Assembly: GCA_002343545.1 (NCBI GenBank)
Contig: DDRA01000131.1
Coordinates: 5,681 to 26,685, forward strand
Direction of reading: 5' to 3'
DNA: 21,005 bases
From: Bacteriovoracaceae bacterium UBA2428
Lineage (GTDB): Bacteria > Bdellovibrionota > UBA2428
Positions 5,537-14,450 of the stretch are shown here, piece after piece. Below the pieces are notes generated by a model that saw only the letters and a program-made list of their open reading frames with translations, was not told the DNA's origin and searched no databases. A program made the position numbers and the translations under genes. The first letter of the stretch is position 1; every line of letters starts with the position of its first letter.

Positions 5537-6664
5537 ATGAAGAAACGTCGGGTCGGCATCTTGTTCGGAGGCAAGTCGGGTGAGCACGAGGTGAGCTTGA
5601 GCTCGGCCATGTGTGTTTTCGAGGCCTTAGATAAGAGCAAGTTCGACGTCGTCATGATCGGAATCGACCGGAATGGTCGTTGGGTGCGGCCCCGTCTCGA
5701 GTGGCTGCTCGAGCACAAAGATAATCCTCGCGAAATGAAGCTCGAGAGCCTCGGCAGCACGCTGAGCTTCTTGCCCGACCAGGCTCAGAGCCCGCTCGTC
5801 GAGGCCGCGAATCGCGGCGAAAGCGTGGGCCCTCTAGATGTCATCTTTCCCATTCTCCACGGGACGAACGGCGAGGACGGCACCGTGCAAGGGCTCCTCG
5901 AGCTCGCGGGTGTTCCCTACGTGGGTGCCGGCGTTTTGGGCTCTTCCGTTTGCATGGATAAGGAAATGGCCAAGCGTGTGCTGCGCGACGCCGGTCTGGA
6001 CGTTGTGCCCTTTCAGTCGGTGCGTCGCGTGGATTTCGAGGAGGAGCCCAAGAAAATCCTGGATTCCGCCGCGGCCCAGTTCGGCTACCCCTACTTCGTG
6101 AAGCCGGCCAACGCGGGTTCTTCCGTGGGCGTTCATAAGGTCAAGAGCGCGCCGCAAGCCCGCGCGCTCTTCGAGGACGCTTTCCAGTACGACACGAAGG
6201 TGATCGTCGAGAAGGCCGTCGACGCGCGTGAACTGGAAGTCTCCGTGCTGGGTAACCATCGTCCCGAGGCGAGCATCGTGGGCGAGATCGTTCCGCGCCA
6301 CGAATTCTACACCTACGAAGCCAAGTACCTCGATCCCGACGGCGCGGATCTCAAGATCCCGGCCGAAGACTTGTCGCATGAGATGCAAAAGCAGATTCGC
6401 GAGATGGCGGTGAAGGCTTTTCGCGTCCTGGAATGCTGGGGTTTTGCGCGCGTCGACATGTTCCTGGATCGTCGGACGGGTGAGCTCTTCGTGAACGAGC
6501 TCAACACGATTCCGGGCTTCACGCCGATCAGCATGTATCCCAAGCTTTGGGGAGCGACGGGCATCCCGTACGCGCAACTTCTCGAGCGTCTCATCGAGCT
6601 CGCGATCGAGCGTGGCGACGAGCGCCGCAAACTCAAGCTGAGCTTCGAAGCGCCCAAGAAATAG
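5537..6664 (+). CDS. ddl: D-alanine--D-alanine ligase (375 aa)
   Basis: This cytoplasmic ATP-grasp enzyme joins two D-alanines to make the dipeptide end of the peptidoglycan precursor. Diagnostic segments are GGKSGEHEVSLSSA (residues 11-24), HGTNGEDGTVQGLLELAGVP (about 108-127), VGAGVLGSSVCMDKEMAKRV, FVKPANAGSSVGVHKV, and the C-terminal metal and substrate motif FVNELNTIPGFTPISMYP. The length is usual for the family. It starts divergently from the 48-residue small gene. An inverted repeat straddles its stop codon. It is not near the other cell-wall genes of a classical mur/ddl/fts cluster. Confidence 0.97.
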   Translation: MKKRRVGILFGGKSGEHEVSLSSAMCVFEALDKSKFDVVMIGIDRNGRWVRPRLEWLLEHKDNPREMKLESLGSTLSFLPDQAQSPLVEAANRGESVGPLDVIFPILHGTNGEDGTVQGLLELAGVPYVGAGVLGSSVCMDKEMAKRVLRDAGLDVVPFQSVRRVDFEEEPKKILDSAAAQFGYPYFVKPANAGSSVGVHKVKSAPQARALFEDAFQYDTKVIVEKAVDARELEVSVLGNHRPEASIVGEIVPRHEFYTYEAKYLDPDGADLKIPAEDLSHEMQKQIREMAVKAFRVLECWGFARVDMFLDRRTGELFVNELNTIPGFTPISMYPKLWGATGIPYAQLLERLIELAIERGDERRKLKLSFEAPKK

Positions 6665-6683
6665 CATCTTTCCGGGCGCTTCG
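6646..6683. terminator. Hairpin straddling the ddl stop codon
   Basis: CGAAGCGCCC (6646-6655) and GGGCGCTTCG (6674-6683) form a perfect 10-base stem around the ddl stop codon. No T-run follows, so it is not a textbook intrinsic terminator; it may be a 3'-end processing or Rho-assisted site. Confidence 0.4.
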
Positions 6684-6783
6684 TGCGGCGCTCTCATGCG
6701 CGATCCGAATCGCGACGCCCGGATCCGGTTTCTTGACGCCGAAACTCTCGATCCTTCGCCGGAGTCGCGCGAAAGTCAGCCCT

Positions 6784-6942
6784 ATGCAGAACTTCAGCTT
6801 TTCCAAGCGAGGCCTCGGTTTGTTCCTGGGAGCCCTCATGACCTGCTTGCTCATGGCGACGGTCTCCGCGGCCGAGCAGCAGCCCTCGGGCCACCACGAC
6901 ATGCGGGGCGGCGGCAAACCGCCGGTCACCAAGCCCAAGTAG
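6784..6942 (+). CDS. Small exported peptide (52 aa precursor)
   Basis: I do not recognise a family. The product begins MQNFSFSKRGLGLFLGALMT and has a classical signal peptide: a basic start, a hydrophobic core at residues 11-25, and a likely cleavage in ATVSAAEQQ near residue 29. That leaves about 23 residues rich in Gly, Pro, His and Lys (HHDMRGGGKPPVTKPK). It lies between ddl and the convergent TMEM14-like gene, with no clear Shine-Dalgarno. The signal peptide makes coding likely despite the short length. Its function is unknown. Confidence 0.6.
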   Translation: MQNFSFSKRGLGLFLGALMTCLLMATVSAAEQQPSGHHDMRGGGKPPVTKPK

Positions 6943-6966
6943 CCGTCGCTTCTTTTGCTTTTTGGG

Positions 6967-7320
6967 CTAGCTGCGTTCGGGCCAAAGAGTTTTCAGGGTG
7001 AGCAATGCCCCCACGAGCATGGACGATATAAGGGCGGCGGCAAAGAATTTCTCGGATTGTCCACCGGCGTACGCCATCCACCCGACCGTGGCCCTCCACG
7101 TGAAAACCAGGGCGAGAAAGCTACAAAGGCCAAAGCCCATCCAGGTCGCCCACGTCTGCCCCCTCTTTAGGAGAAGCCCGCACAACATACTGAGAACTCC
7201 GAAGGCTCCGCCCGACAGGAGGGCCGTCGCGGCTTTCTCGGGGTTGGAGAGGTAGCCGACCAAGCCCGCCACGATAAGGTATGCCCCGAAAACAAAGAGC
7301 GCCCGGTGTTTCTTTCGCAT
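6967..7320 (-). CDS. TMEM14-like small membrane protein (117 aa)
   Basis: This is a four-helix inner-membrane protein. Helices lie at residues about 7-24 (LFVFGAYLIVAGLVGYL), 30-50 (AATALLSGGAFGVLSMLCGL), 58-80 (TWATWMGFGLCSFLALVFTW) and 90-110 (KFFAAALISSMLVGALLTL). The GLVGYL and GAFGVL patterns and the length fit the TMEM14/UPF0136 family, whose bacterial role is unclear. Its stop faces the 52-residue gene, and its start diverges from the exported-protein gene at 7504. I see no strong ribosome-binding site. Confidence 0.8.
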   Translation of the reverse strand: MRKKHRALFVFGAYLIVAGLVGYLSNPEKAATALLSGGAFGVLSMLCGLLLKRGQTWATWMGFGLCSFLALVFTWRATVGWMAYAGGQSEKFFAAALISSMLVGALLTLKTLWPERS

Positions 7321-7503
7321 GTAACGACACTAAAGGATCGGTTGACCTCACGAAACGGCAATAAATGCGATCGTTTACTTTGGATAAAGCGATACGAGAG
7401 AGCGAGCGCGGCGGGGGCCAAACGGTTGTCGTCACATTTTCTTTTTGGGGAACTGCCCTACGGTAAACTTGTGCTTGTCGAAAATTTTTCAATTGGGGGG
7501 CCG

Positions 7504-8013
7504 ATGAAAGAGTTCAATCTCATTCGCATTTCTGTGACCAAGCTTGGCATGTTGCTGGTGGTGGGCCTGATTTTCCCACGGGCTAACGGTCAGGGCGTTC
7601 AAAACAAGGCGTACTCGTGTGATTTCCGAGCCGTCGGCAGCATTGATTCGGAGAACCCGACGCTGCGAGAGAATAAATCCAGTGATTCGCCAAAGGTCAG
7701 CTACCGCGTCTATCCGGGCAAGGGGAAGTTGGCCGAGCATGATCTCCTGAAGGATTTTTCGAAGGACAAGTATCTTGGTCTTACGATCAACGAAAGCGAA
7801 GACGAAGGCGGCGGTAAAGAAAAGTTCGAAGTCAGCCTCGGCATCTGGAAGAAGAGTCCCGATCCCGCGGGCGTGAACCTTATGATCGCGGAGACGAGGT
7901 TTTCGTCCGAGCAGATTCTGAATTCTTTCACGATCGAAGTCAGCGGTCCTTCCAAAGAGCTGACGACGTCGCTTGAGTCGAACGTGACGATGCAGGTCTC
8001 CTGCAAACGATAA
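7504..8013 (+). CDS. Exported protein of unknown function (169 aa)
   Basis: The ATG at 7504 follows a G-rich stretch (GGGGGGCCG) that can serve as a ribosome-binding site. A signal peptide covers residues about 1-29 (MKEFNLIRISVTKLGMLLVV, with cleavage likely after RANG). The mature part is polar and has two cysteines that may pair: one in YSCDF near the new N-terminus and one in QVSCKR at the C-terminus. The C-terminal third is strand-rich (FTIEVSGPSKEL). I recognise no family. The protein is probably periplasmic. It is convergent with the 535-residue membrane protein gene, with a short hairpin between them. Confidence 0.8.
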   Translation: MKEFNLIRISVTKLGMLLVVGLIFPRANGQGVQNKAYSCDFRAVGSIDSENPTLRENKSSDSPKVSYRVYPGKGKLAEHDLLKDFSKDKYLGLTINESEDEGGGKEKFEVSLGIWKKSPDPAGVNLMIAETRFSSEQILNSFTIEVSGPSKELTTSLESNVTMQVSCKR

Positions 8014-8031
8014 GCCTAGCGGTCTCTAGGC
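8014..8031. terminator. Short hairpin between convergent genes
   Basis: GCCTAG-CGGTCT-CTAGGC is a 6-base stem with a 6-base loop. It begins directly after the stop codon of the exported-protein gene and overlaps the stop codon of the opposing membrane-protein gene. It could end transcription in both directions, but no T-run is present. Confidence 0.4.
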
Positions 8032-9633
8032 GGGTGGAACGGGCGGGAGTCCGAACTGCTTCTTCCACTTGACCGACTTACAATCCAAGACGCCCGACTT
8101 ATCCAAAGTCACGAGGAACGCTTTGAAGGCCGGCTTCGTGACGGCTTCCTTTTCGCCGTTCCGGCGATGCACCCAAGCGGCCACGTAGACGTGGTACACG
8201 CGGTGCCCCTGACGCACGGCCGGCCGGCCGTTGCCCGAAAGCAAGTGGAGGGGCTTGAAGGGATCTTCCATGTTCGGCGTGAGCCGATCGAAGCGGAAAC
8301 GCAGGATTTCGCGTAGGCCCCACGGAAACTCGTCCTTCGTGTCGAGCACGGAGAGATCGAGTTCTACCCGTTTGCGGTAATGCAGGACGTCTTCGTGCAG
8401 GTAGCGTTCGATGTCGCCGCCCGGAACGGAGTAGCGCACGCGCAGCAAGTCTTCCGGCAGCTCCTCGGAGTCGCGAATGCGCAGCGATTCGCCGATCTCG
8501 CCGAGTTCTTTTTTCTTGGTGCCGCGTTTAACGAAAAGAGTTTTTTCGTAATCCGGGAACCAGCGCGACGAGGTCTTGAAGAAGAAGCGGCGAGCCCATT
8601 CCTTCGAAACGTCCCGGGCGGCGTAGGCCAGGATGATGAGGCTGATGAAGGCCATCGAGTTGATCCCAAGGCGCTCGAGCGCGCCCTGGGTCTGGTAGAT
8701 TTGCAGCAGGATGACCCAGAGGGCCGCGAAGCCGGCCGAGATCGCGTAGACCGGGATGAGCATGCGATTCTGCAGCGTGGTTCCCGAGACGTCCACGAAG
8801 AGCGTCTTCTGGAAGTACTTCTTGAGGATGCTGATCCGGCGCGGGTAGCGGTCGAAGTCCGCGCTGGAGTCCGGTCCGCGTCGCTCCTCGAGCGGCAGAT
8901 GGAAGTCCGCGCGCAACAAGGCTTCTTCGCGCGCGAGCGACTCCATGAGACGGAAGATGTTCTCGGCGCCTTCGAGCCCGTTGGCGCCGGCATGGATCTG
9001 CGTGATGAACTGAACGTAGTCCTGCGAGAGGTACTCGTTCATGAAGAGCAGGTTGCGCTCGAAGGATTCCTCGGGGAGCTCCTCGGCGCGCTTGCCCATG
9101 AGCTCCTTGTCGGCCAAGAGCTTGCGGAACTCGGCCATCATGTCGCGCAGGCGCTCGATATCCGCCATGACCTCGCCGAGACGCTGTTCGTCGGTCGTGG
9201 CCGTCGGCAGCGCCTTGCGGATGCGCTTCATCTTGGCGCGGATGTAGCTGTCGAACTCGATCGCGAAAAAGCGCAGGCCTTCGGTCGTACGTTCTGTCGT
9301 CAGCTTGTTCAGGCGCTCGCGCACGCGCGCGAGGCTCGTGGAGCTGTCGGGGTTGCTCGAGTGCGTGTGCAAGCGGACGTAGCTCTGGAACTCCTGCCGA
9401 AGCTCGGGGCCTTCGCCCAGCTCGCGGACTCCAAAGGTCTTCGCGAGGAAAAAAAGCACGTCGACGTCGTAGCGGAAGTCCTTGGCCGAGGACTGCACGA
9501 GTCCGTCGAAGCCGAACTGCAATTCGATGCGATCGCGATCGTGCCGCTCGCCGTTGATGAAAAAGCAGTTGAGCTCCGGGAGGAGCTCGTCGGATCCGAT
9601 GCGGACGTCGCCGGACGGGAGCTCCTCGCTCAC
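8026..9633 (-). CDS. Large unknown membrane protein with two central helices (535 aa)
   Basis: I do not recognise a family. The GTG start shares GTGA with the stop of the transaldolase gene, so translation is coupled. The N-terminal 290 residues are soluble and charged, with a probable helical or coiled-coil stretch at 105-200 ([31 protein letters not shown]). Two membrane helices follow at about 291-312 ([20 protein letters not shown]) and 325-341 ([17 protein letters not shown]). The last 190 residues are soluble and mixed alpha/beta, with a possible strand-rich end ([17 protein letters not shown]). Both large domains should face the same side of the membrane, probably the cytoplasm. No catalytic motif is evident. 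Coupling to a sugar-metabolism gene may be chance or may fix the protein ratio. Confidence 0.85.
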   Translation of the reverse strand: MSEELPSGDVRIGSDELLPELNCFFINGERHDRDRIELQFGFDGLVQSSAKDFRYDVDVLFFLAKTFGVRELGEGPELRQEFQSYVRLHTHSSNPDSSTSLARVRERLNKLTTERTTEGLRFFAIEFDSYIRAKMKRIRKALPTATTDEQRLGEVMADIERLRDMMAEFRKLLADKELMGKRAEELPEESFERNLLFMNEYLSQDYVQFITQIHAGANGLEGAENIFRLMESLAREEALLRADFHLPLEERRGPDSSADFDRYPRRISILKKYFQKTLFVDVSGTTLQNRMLIPVYAISAGFAALWVILLQIYQTQGALERLGINSMAFISLIILAYAARDVSKEWARRFFFKTSSRWFPDYEKTLFVKRGTKKKELGEIGESLRIRDSEELPEDLLRVRYSVPGGDIERYLHEDVLHYRKRVELDLSVLDTKDEFPWGLREILRFRFDRLTPNMEDPFKPLHLLSGNGRPAVRQGHRVYHVYVAAWVHRRNGEKEAVTKPAFKAFLVTLDKSGVLDCKSVKWKKQFGLPPVPPA

Positions 9634-10274
9634 TTCTTCGCGGCCTTCCAGTCGGCCATGAACTTCTCGAGGCCGATCGTCGTGAGCGGGTGGCTATAGA
9701 GCTGTTGGAAAACCTTGAAGGGCAGCGTGCCGACGTGCGCGCCGGCGAGGGCGCTCTGCAGGACGTGGACGGGATGGCGGATCGAGGCCGCGAGGATTTG
9801 CGTCTTGAAGTCGTACTGCTTGTAGATCTGCGCGATGTCGCGGATGAGCTGCATGCCGTCGAGGCCGACGTCGTCGACGCGGCCGATGAAGGGCGAGATG
9901 TAGGTCGCGCCGGCTTTCGCGGCCAGGAGAGCCTGAACGGCCGAGAAGCAGAGCGTGACGTTGACCTTGATGCCTTCGCCGCTGAGCGCCTTCGTGGCCT
10001 TGAGGCCTTCCGGGGTCAGCGGAGCTTTGACGACGATATTGGGATGCATGGCGGCGTATTCTTTGCCTTCACGCACCATGCCTTCGGCGTCTTCGCTCAA
10101 AGTTTCGACGCTGATCGGGCCGTTCACGATTTTAACGATGTCCTGGACGACTTCTTTGAGGGGGCGTCCCGTCTTGGCCATGATCGAGGGGTTCGTCGTG
10201 ACGCCGTCGATAAGACCGGATGCTGCTCCGAGTCGGAGCTCTTGAACGTCGGCGGTGTCGAGGAAGAATTTCAT
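9630..10274 (-). CDS. tal: Transaldolase, short TalC/Fsa-type (214 aa)
   Basis: This pentose-phosphate enzyme transfers a dihydroxyacetone unit between sugar phosphates in the cytoplasm. The sequence matches the compact decameric group: [11 protein letters not shown] (residues 4-14), [13 protein letters not shown] (24-36), the Schiff-base lysine at Lys83 ([12 protein letters not shown]), [31 protein letters not shown], and [12 protein letters not shown] near the C-terminus. Glu57 (SVETLS) is the residue expected in true transaldolases, where fructose-6-phosphate aldolase has Gln. The gene starts divergently from the receiver-like protein gene at 10320. It ends inside the start codon of the membrane protein gene. 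Confidence 0.95.
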   Translation of the reverse strand: MKFFLDTADVQELRLGAASGLIDGVTTNPSIMAKTGRPLKEVVQDIVKIVNGPISVETLSEDAEGMVREGKEYAAMHPNIVVKAPLTPEGLKATKALSGEGIKVNVTLCFSAVQALLAAKAGATYISPFIGRVDDVGLDGMQLIRDIAQIYKQYDFKTQILAASIRHPVHVLQSALAGAHVGTLPFKVFQQLYSHPLTTIGLEKFMADWKAAKK

Positions 10275-10319
10275 GCCCCATTCTTAAGATTGTTCGCCCG
10301 AAATGTCGATAAGTCGCTC

Positions 10320-11792
10320 ATGAGAGTCGTTTGGATTGTGGGCGGGCACGAAGACGTGCGTCTGCAGTTCGAGAAGCAGTTGGCCTCGGAGCTTTACGAC
10401 GGGCTCTTCGTCGTGCGGCAGACCGAGGACCTCGGCCAGATCCCGGCCGAGCACCTGGCGAACCCGGGTGTCGTGATGTGCGTCGACGCTTTTCATTCGG
10501 AGCTCGGCGGCTTCGAGGGTATCCGTAAGCTTCGTGGCCTCGGCTTTTCGGGCGCCATTTTTCTCTTCGGCGAGCCCGCCCCGGAGTCGGCCTCGACCCT
10601 GTGGGAAGAGCTCAACATCGCGGGCTTCCTGCCGCCCTTCGAGCGGCTCGACGTGCCGTTCGCGGCCGGTCTCATTTACTACCGGCTGTCTTTCGAAGGC
10701 TCGGTCAACGCCGCCAAGTTTCTCGCGGTGTCGGGGCGCGCCTCGAGCGAAGTTCTCCATAGCGTCGCGGAGCTGAACGCCTTCGCGACGAAACTCGCTT
10801 CTTTCGTGGGACGCTTCGGCGTGGACCTTCAGCAGCTCAAGAAGGTCATCATGGGATTGACCCTCCCGCACATCAAGGTCACCTCGAAGGGGCCGTCGGT
10901 CGACCCGGCCTTCACGATCGTCTACGGCCTCGATCCGACGAAGCTCGTGCTGGGCGTGGGATCCTATTCGCGCGGGGCGAGCCGCGCGGTGCTGCGCCAC
11001 GAGATGGTCACGGCGCTCCACGATCTGCAGGAATCGCGCAACCCCGTGTCGTCCATTTTGCCCGAAGTGCATCACGTCGTTCGCGCGACCCGCAACGTCG
11101 TCGTCTTCTCGGGTCACGCCAAAGTCGAAGCCGAGTCGACGGATCCGCTCTTCGTCCTGACGACGCTGCTCTTCCGTTCGGGCGCGGGCGCGGCCAAGTC
11201 CGAATCGCACCACTACCATGCGACCCTGGGCTTTGTTGGGCCCACCCCCGAGATGACCGAACTCGAGGCTTTTGCCGAAGTCGGCGTGACGGCCTCTCCG
11301 CAAGCCGCGGTGATCGAGCCGGATGAGTCCGAGACGGCCCCGTCGCATTCCGCGCCTCATCAGGACCAGTCGCTCGATCGCTTTGACCTCGAGAAGATCC
11401 TCGCCGAGCCCCGTGTCGTTGGCGACGCTCCGGTCGACTCGGACGCCGTCGTTGCCCGCTCGACGATCCGTGCTCCGGAAGGAGACCCTGTCGAAGGCGA
11501 AGCGTACGTGGGAGGCCCGGCCGATCGGCGTTCCGACTCCGAGCTCGCCCGCGAGGTCGAGCGACTCAAGGCGGTCTGCGCCGCCATGAACTTCGACCTA
11601 AAACGCTTGCTCCGCGAGCGGCGCGAGCCGACGACGGACAAGGAGCTCCGCGAGTCCTACCGCGACCTGGACGAGAAGTGCCGTCGCCTGAACCAGGAAC
11701 GCACGACGCTCCAAGAGCGTTTGGAAGAGCGCGAGAAGCAGGTCGAACTGCTCAAGGCGCAGCTCGAAGCGCTCCGTAAGACCGCGGCTTAG
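10320..11792 (+). CDS. Protein with receiver-like N-terminus and coiled-coil C-terminus (490 aa)
   Basis: The start ATG at 10320 opens MRVVWIVGGHEDVRLQFEKQ, which resembles the first strand and helix of a response-regulator receiver fold. MCVDAFHSELGGFEGIRKLR follows at the place of the phospho-acceptor strand, then GFSGAIFLFG. The usual acidic pair after strand 1 is not obvious, so it is probably a degenerate, phosphorylation-independent receiver. Residues about 130-310 form an unrecognised alpha/beta domain. Residues about 320-400 are acidic and low-complexity. Residues about 405-490 are a strong coiled coil rich in Glu, Arg, Leu and Gln (ELRESYRDLDEKCRRLNQER). No output DNA-binding domain is visible. 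It looks like a scaffold or signalling adaptor, and its function is unknown. Confidence 0.85.
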   Translation: MRVVWIVGGHEDVRLQFEKQLASELYDGLFVVRQTEDLGQIPAEHLANPGVVMCVDAFHSELGGFEGIRKLRGLGFSGAIFLFGEPAPESASTLWEELNIAGFLPPFERLDVPFAAGLIYYRLSFEGSVNAAKFLAVSGRASSEVLHSVAELNAFATKLASFVGRFGVDLQQLKKVIMGLTLPHIKVTSKGPSVDPAFTIVYGLDPTKLVLGVGSYSRGASRAVLRHEMVTALHDLQESRNPVSSILPEVHHVVRATRNVVVFSGHAKVEAESTDPLFVLTTLLFRSGAGAAKSESHHYHATLGFVGPTPEMTELEAFAEVGVTASPQAAVIEPDESETAPSHSAPHQDQSLDRFDLEKILAEPRVVGDAPVDSDAVVARSTIRAPEGDPVEGEAYVGGPADRRSDSELAREVERLKAVCAAMNFDLKRLLRERREPTTDKELRESYRDLDEKCRRLNQERTTLQERLEEREKQVELLKAQLEALRKTAA

Positions 11793-11868
11793 CATCCCGA
11801 TCTCGGGTCCGCTTTCCGCGTTACCAAAAACGAGATACCTCGATTAGACTCCGCCCGGGAGGTGCACG

Positions 11869-12426
11869 ATGACGTTTCTTAGGGTGGGACTTTGGTCTTT
11901 GTTCGTGGGATCCGCGCTCGCAACTTCGACTTCTCGAGGAGCGAGTTTCGTCGGTTCCTGGCTTCGCTACTCGCTCGATTGTCATGACGTCGGCGGGATC
12001 ACGCCGCATTGGGGCGAGTGGAAGTACGAGGTCGTCGAGGGCGAATCGGGTCCGATCGTGCAGTTGAAGGCCGAGCTCTACTCGAGCCTTGAGCCGACGC
12101 ATCCTCTCCGGCTCGAAGAAGAAGAGCCGTTGGAGGATTCCTTTCGCATGCGTCCGTTCACGAGCGGGGAGCTCGCCCTCCATTGCGAGAAAGACGGCGG
12201 AGAGATGCGATCGCTTTTCGTGGCCGGCGAAAACCGGGAAGCCTGTTACTTTGAACGTTGGAACGCCTGGTACGGCTCGACGCCCTTCCAGCGGGAGCCG
12301 GAAGGCCGCTTCGACGAGAACTTCTTCGGGCTGCTGCGGGCCGACGAGCTCGAGATGGGCCGCGGACTCGTCTGCCGGATGGAGCTGAAGGATTACGATC
12401 TCGTCGAGACGGGCAAGGCTCGCTAA
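11869..12426 (+). CDS. Exported protein of unknown function (185 aa)
   Basis: The ATG at 11869 is preceded by a good GGGAGGTG ribosome-binding site. A signal peptide covers residues about 1-25 (MTFLRVGLWSLFVGSALATS), with probable cleavage near SRGAS. The mature protein is acidic and has about four cysteines (LDCHD, LHCEK, EACYF, LVCRM) that could form two disulfides. It also has several Trp and Tyr residues (GEWKYEVVEG, FERWNAWYGS). I recognise no family. Its stop codon overlaps that of the convergent HDOD gene (CTAA), leaving no space for a terminator. Confidence 0.82.
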   Translation: MTFLRVGLWSLFVGSALATSTSRGASFVGSWLRYSLDCHDVGGITPHWGEWKYEVVEGESGPIVQLKAELYSSLEPTHPLRLEEEEPLEDSFRMRPFTSGELALHCEKDGGEMRSLFVAGENREACYFERWNAWYGSTPFQREPEGRFDENFFGLLRADELEMGRGLVCRMELKDYDLVETGKAR

Positions 12427-13604
12427 AGTCCGGTCTTCATGAGGTTCAGCGCGTAGTTCCCTTTGATCTCGGACCAGTCGGCCGCGTTGAGTTTGAGAAA
12501 CGCGAACTCCTCGGAACCCGTGATGCGACCGTCGGGAATGCGATCGATGTCGACGTCCTGCGAACGGTAAGCCTGGTAGGTGCGTTCGAGCGCGCCGCTC
12601 ACGCGTAGCACGCAGGCCATCGCGTAGAGTCCCGGGTTGCTGTAGCGCAGGAGCTTGGGATTGTGGTGGAAGTCCACCGAACGCTCGATCTCCGAGAGAA
12701 AGGGCAGGCGTCCCATGAGCAAGGCGCCCGCCTGCGCGTGGTCGAGCTCGAAGGAGATCTGCTCGGCTTCCGAGGAATCTTTCTTCTTCTTGGGGTTCTC
12801 TTCGCCGGTCGAAGCCAGGAAGCTTTTCTCGAAGGCGAGCGGGTCGTAGGCGAAGAGCAGGCACTTGCCGATGTTGCGCAGGAGCGCCGTCGCGTAGACG
12901 GTCTTCTGTCGCGGGATCGAGATCTTCTGGATGATCTCGTTGCCGGCGATGCCCGATCGGAGCCCGGACTCGAAGATCTTCTCGATGTAGGCGTCCGTCT
13001 TCTGGATCGCCTTCGAGGCGATCTCTTTCGTGTCGAGGGTTTTCAGGAGGAAGCGCGCGTGGTCGAAGAGGACGCCCGCCGCGAAGGCTTGCCCGGGGTA
13101 GGAGTTCCGGATCGCGATGGCGACTTGTTCGGCTTTCTTGGCGTGTACGAGATAGCGCTCGAAGTCGACCATCGTCGGAATGACTTCGAGGGCTTCCCGT
13201 TCTTCCGCGCTGAGCGGGGTCGCGCCCTCGGAGTTCGCAGGGGGTTTTTTGTTCGCGCGGTCCCGCTGTTCTTTCTCCATACGGGCCTTGAGTTGGGCCA
13301 GGACGCTTTCGGGCTCGGGAACGAAGGTCCGCTCGATATGGCGGCCGATGATGAGATCGCGGACCCGGTTTTGGCCGAGCAGGGTGACCATCTCGTTGAT
13401 CTTATCGATGCGCCGCCCGAAGCCGAGGCGGTGCACGGTGAGCCGAACCCAGTGCTGGAGTTCGGCGTCGTGCGCGAGGATCTGCGAAAAATCGTCATTC
13501 GTTTCGCCGCCGGCCATGACGACTTGGAGAATGCGCGTGACGGCCGCGTGCGGCGTCATCGGCAAGAGGCAGCGCTCGTAAAACGAAACGAGATCTAGGG
13601 CCAC
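12423..13604 (-). CDS. HDOD-domain signalling protein (393 aa)
   Basis: HDOD domains are degenerate HD domains that lack phosphohydrolase metal ligands and usually act in protein-protein signalling. The N-terminal half has the helical HDOD pattern (MTPHAAVTRILQVVMAGGET, HDAELQHWVRLTV, KINEMVTLLGQNRVRDLIIG). A charged linker interrupts it at about 105-135 (ARMEKEQRDRANKKPP). The second half includes FAAGVLFDHARFLL, ATALLRNIGKCLLFAYDP, HAQAGALLMGRLPF and DFHHNPKLLRYSNPG, typical of the end of the HDOD fold. The start is a GTG with AAGGGG very close upstream; an internal ATG at codon 16 is an alternative. It diverges from the ABC operon by 96 bases. Confidence 0.82.
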   Translation of the reverse strand: MALDLVSFYERCLLPMTPHAAVTRILQVVMAGGETNDDFSQILAHDAELQHWVRLTVHRLGFGRRIDKINEMVTLLGQNRVRDLIIGRHIERTFVPEPESVLAQLKARMEKEQRDRANKKPPANSEGATPLSAEEREALEVIPTMVDFERYLVHAKKAEQVAIAIRNSYPGQAFAAGVLFDHARFLLKTLDTKEIASKAIQKTDAYIEKIFESGLRSGIAGNEIIQKISIPRQKTVYATALLRNIGKCLLFAYDPLAFEKSFLASTGEENPKKKKDSSEAEQISFELDHAQAGALLMGRLPFLSEIERSVDFHHNPKLLRYSNPGLYAMACVLRVSGALERTYQAYRSQDVDIDRIPDGRITGSEEFAFLKLNAADWSEIKGNYALNLMKTGL

Positions 13605-13700
13605 CCCTTCATTGTACCCGAGGCCTTGACTTTCCCAAGGGTGGCTCCGAGACTGTTCAACGATTTCAGCCCCTTATCGGCGGATTTCTCGGAGGGAAGC

Positions 13701-14429
13701 ATGATTGAAGTCCAAGATCTCGTAAAAAAATACGGCGAATTCACGGCCGTCCACGGCATCAGCTTTTCGGTGCCCAAGGGCCAGATCATCGGTTTGCTCG
13801 GGCCGAACGGCGCGGGCAAGTCGACGACCATGAAAATCCTGAGCTGCTTCATGCCCGCGACGTCGGGCGTGATCAAGGTCGCGGGCTACGACGTCTACGA
13901 CGATCCGATGGAGATCAAGAAGCGCGTCGGCTACCTGCCCGAGACGCCGCCGCTCTACCTCGAGATGCGCGTCGGTGAGTATCTCGAGTACGTCGCGCAG
14001 CTCAAGCAGGTCGAACCCGGCAAGATCCGCGACCGCGTCGACTACGTGGCCGAGCACTGCGGCCTCAAGCACAACTTCAAGCGCGTCATCGGCACGCTCT
14101 CCAAGGGTTACAAACAACGCGTCGGCATCGCGCAGGCGCTCGTGCACGATCCCGAGGTCGTCATCCTCGACGAACCGACCGTCGGCCTGGACCCCGTACA
14201 GATCATCGAGATCCGTAACCTCATCAAGGGTCTCGCCGGCAACCACACCGTCATCCTCTCGACGCACATTCTTCCCGAGGTCGTCATGACCTGCGAGCGC
14301 GTCGTGCTCATCGACAAGGGCCGCGTGAAGGTCGACGACACGATCTCGAACATCGCCGGCGGACGCAGCGAAACCTTGGAACAGGCTTACGTCCGCATCG
14401 TGACGTCGGAAGCCGTCGCCCCCGCGTAA
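13701..14429 (+). CDS. ABC transporter ATP-binding protein, GldA-like (242 aa)
   Basis: This is the ATPase of a Gld-type ABC system. All ATPase motifs are present: Walker A GPNGAGKST (residues 34-42), the Q-loop region (RVGYLPETPPLYLEM), signature LSKGYKQ (133-139), Walker B VVILDEPT (153-160) and the H-loop His189 (ILSTHIL). The ATG at 13701 has a strong GGAGGGA ribosome-binding site, so I reject the longer in-frame start at 13626. It is the first gene of a tight operon with the permease (21-base gap), the auxiliary protein and a Yip1-type protein. The homologous Bacteroidetes GldA works with GldF and GldG in gliding. In other phyla the substrate is unknown. Confidence 0.95.
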   Translation: MIEVQDLVKKYGEFTAVHGISFSVPKGQIIGLLGPNGAGKSTTMKILSCFMPATSGVIKVAGYDVYDDPMEIKKRVGYLPETPPLYLEMRVGEYLEYVAQLKQVEPGKIRDRVDYVAEHCGLKHNFKRVIGTLSKGYKQRVGIAQALVHDPEVVILDEPTVGLDPVQIIEIRNLIKGLAGNHTVILSTHILPEVVMTCERVVLIDKGRVKVDDTISNIAGGRSETLEQAYVRIVTSEAVAPA

Positions 14430-14450
14430 CGAAGAAGAGGAGACATCGAG

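Noticed and set aside
8380..9699. Long plus-strand open frame (439 codons) opposite the unknown membrane protein
   Set aside because: The minus frame has coherent membrane helices and stop/start coupling to transaldolase; the plus frame gives a low-complexity Glu/Val/Ala/Arg-rich shadow.
9690..10319. Upstream in-frame extension of the receiver-like protein
   Set aside because: The extension runs antisense through the transaldolase gene; the ATG at 10320 begins a receiver-like strand.
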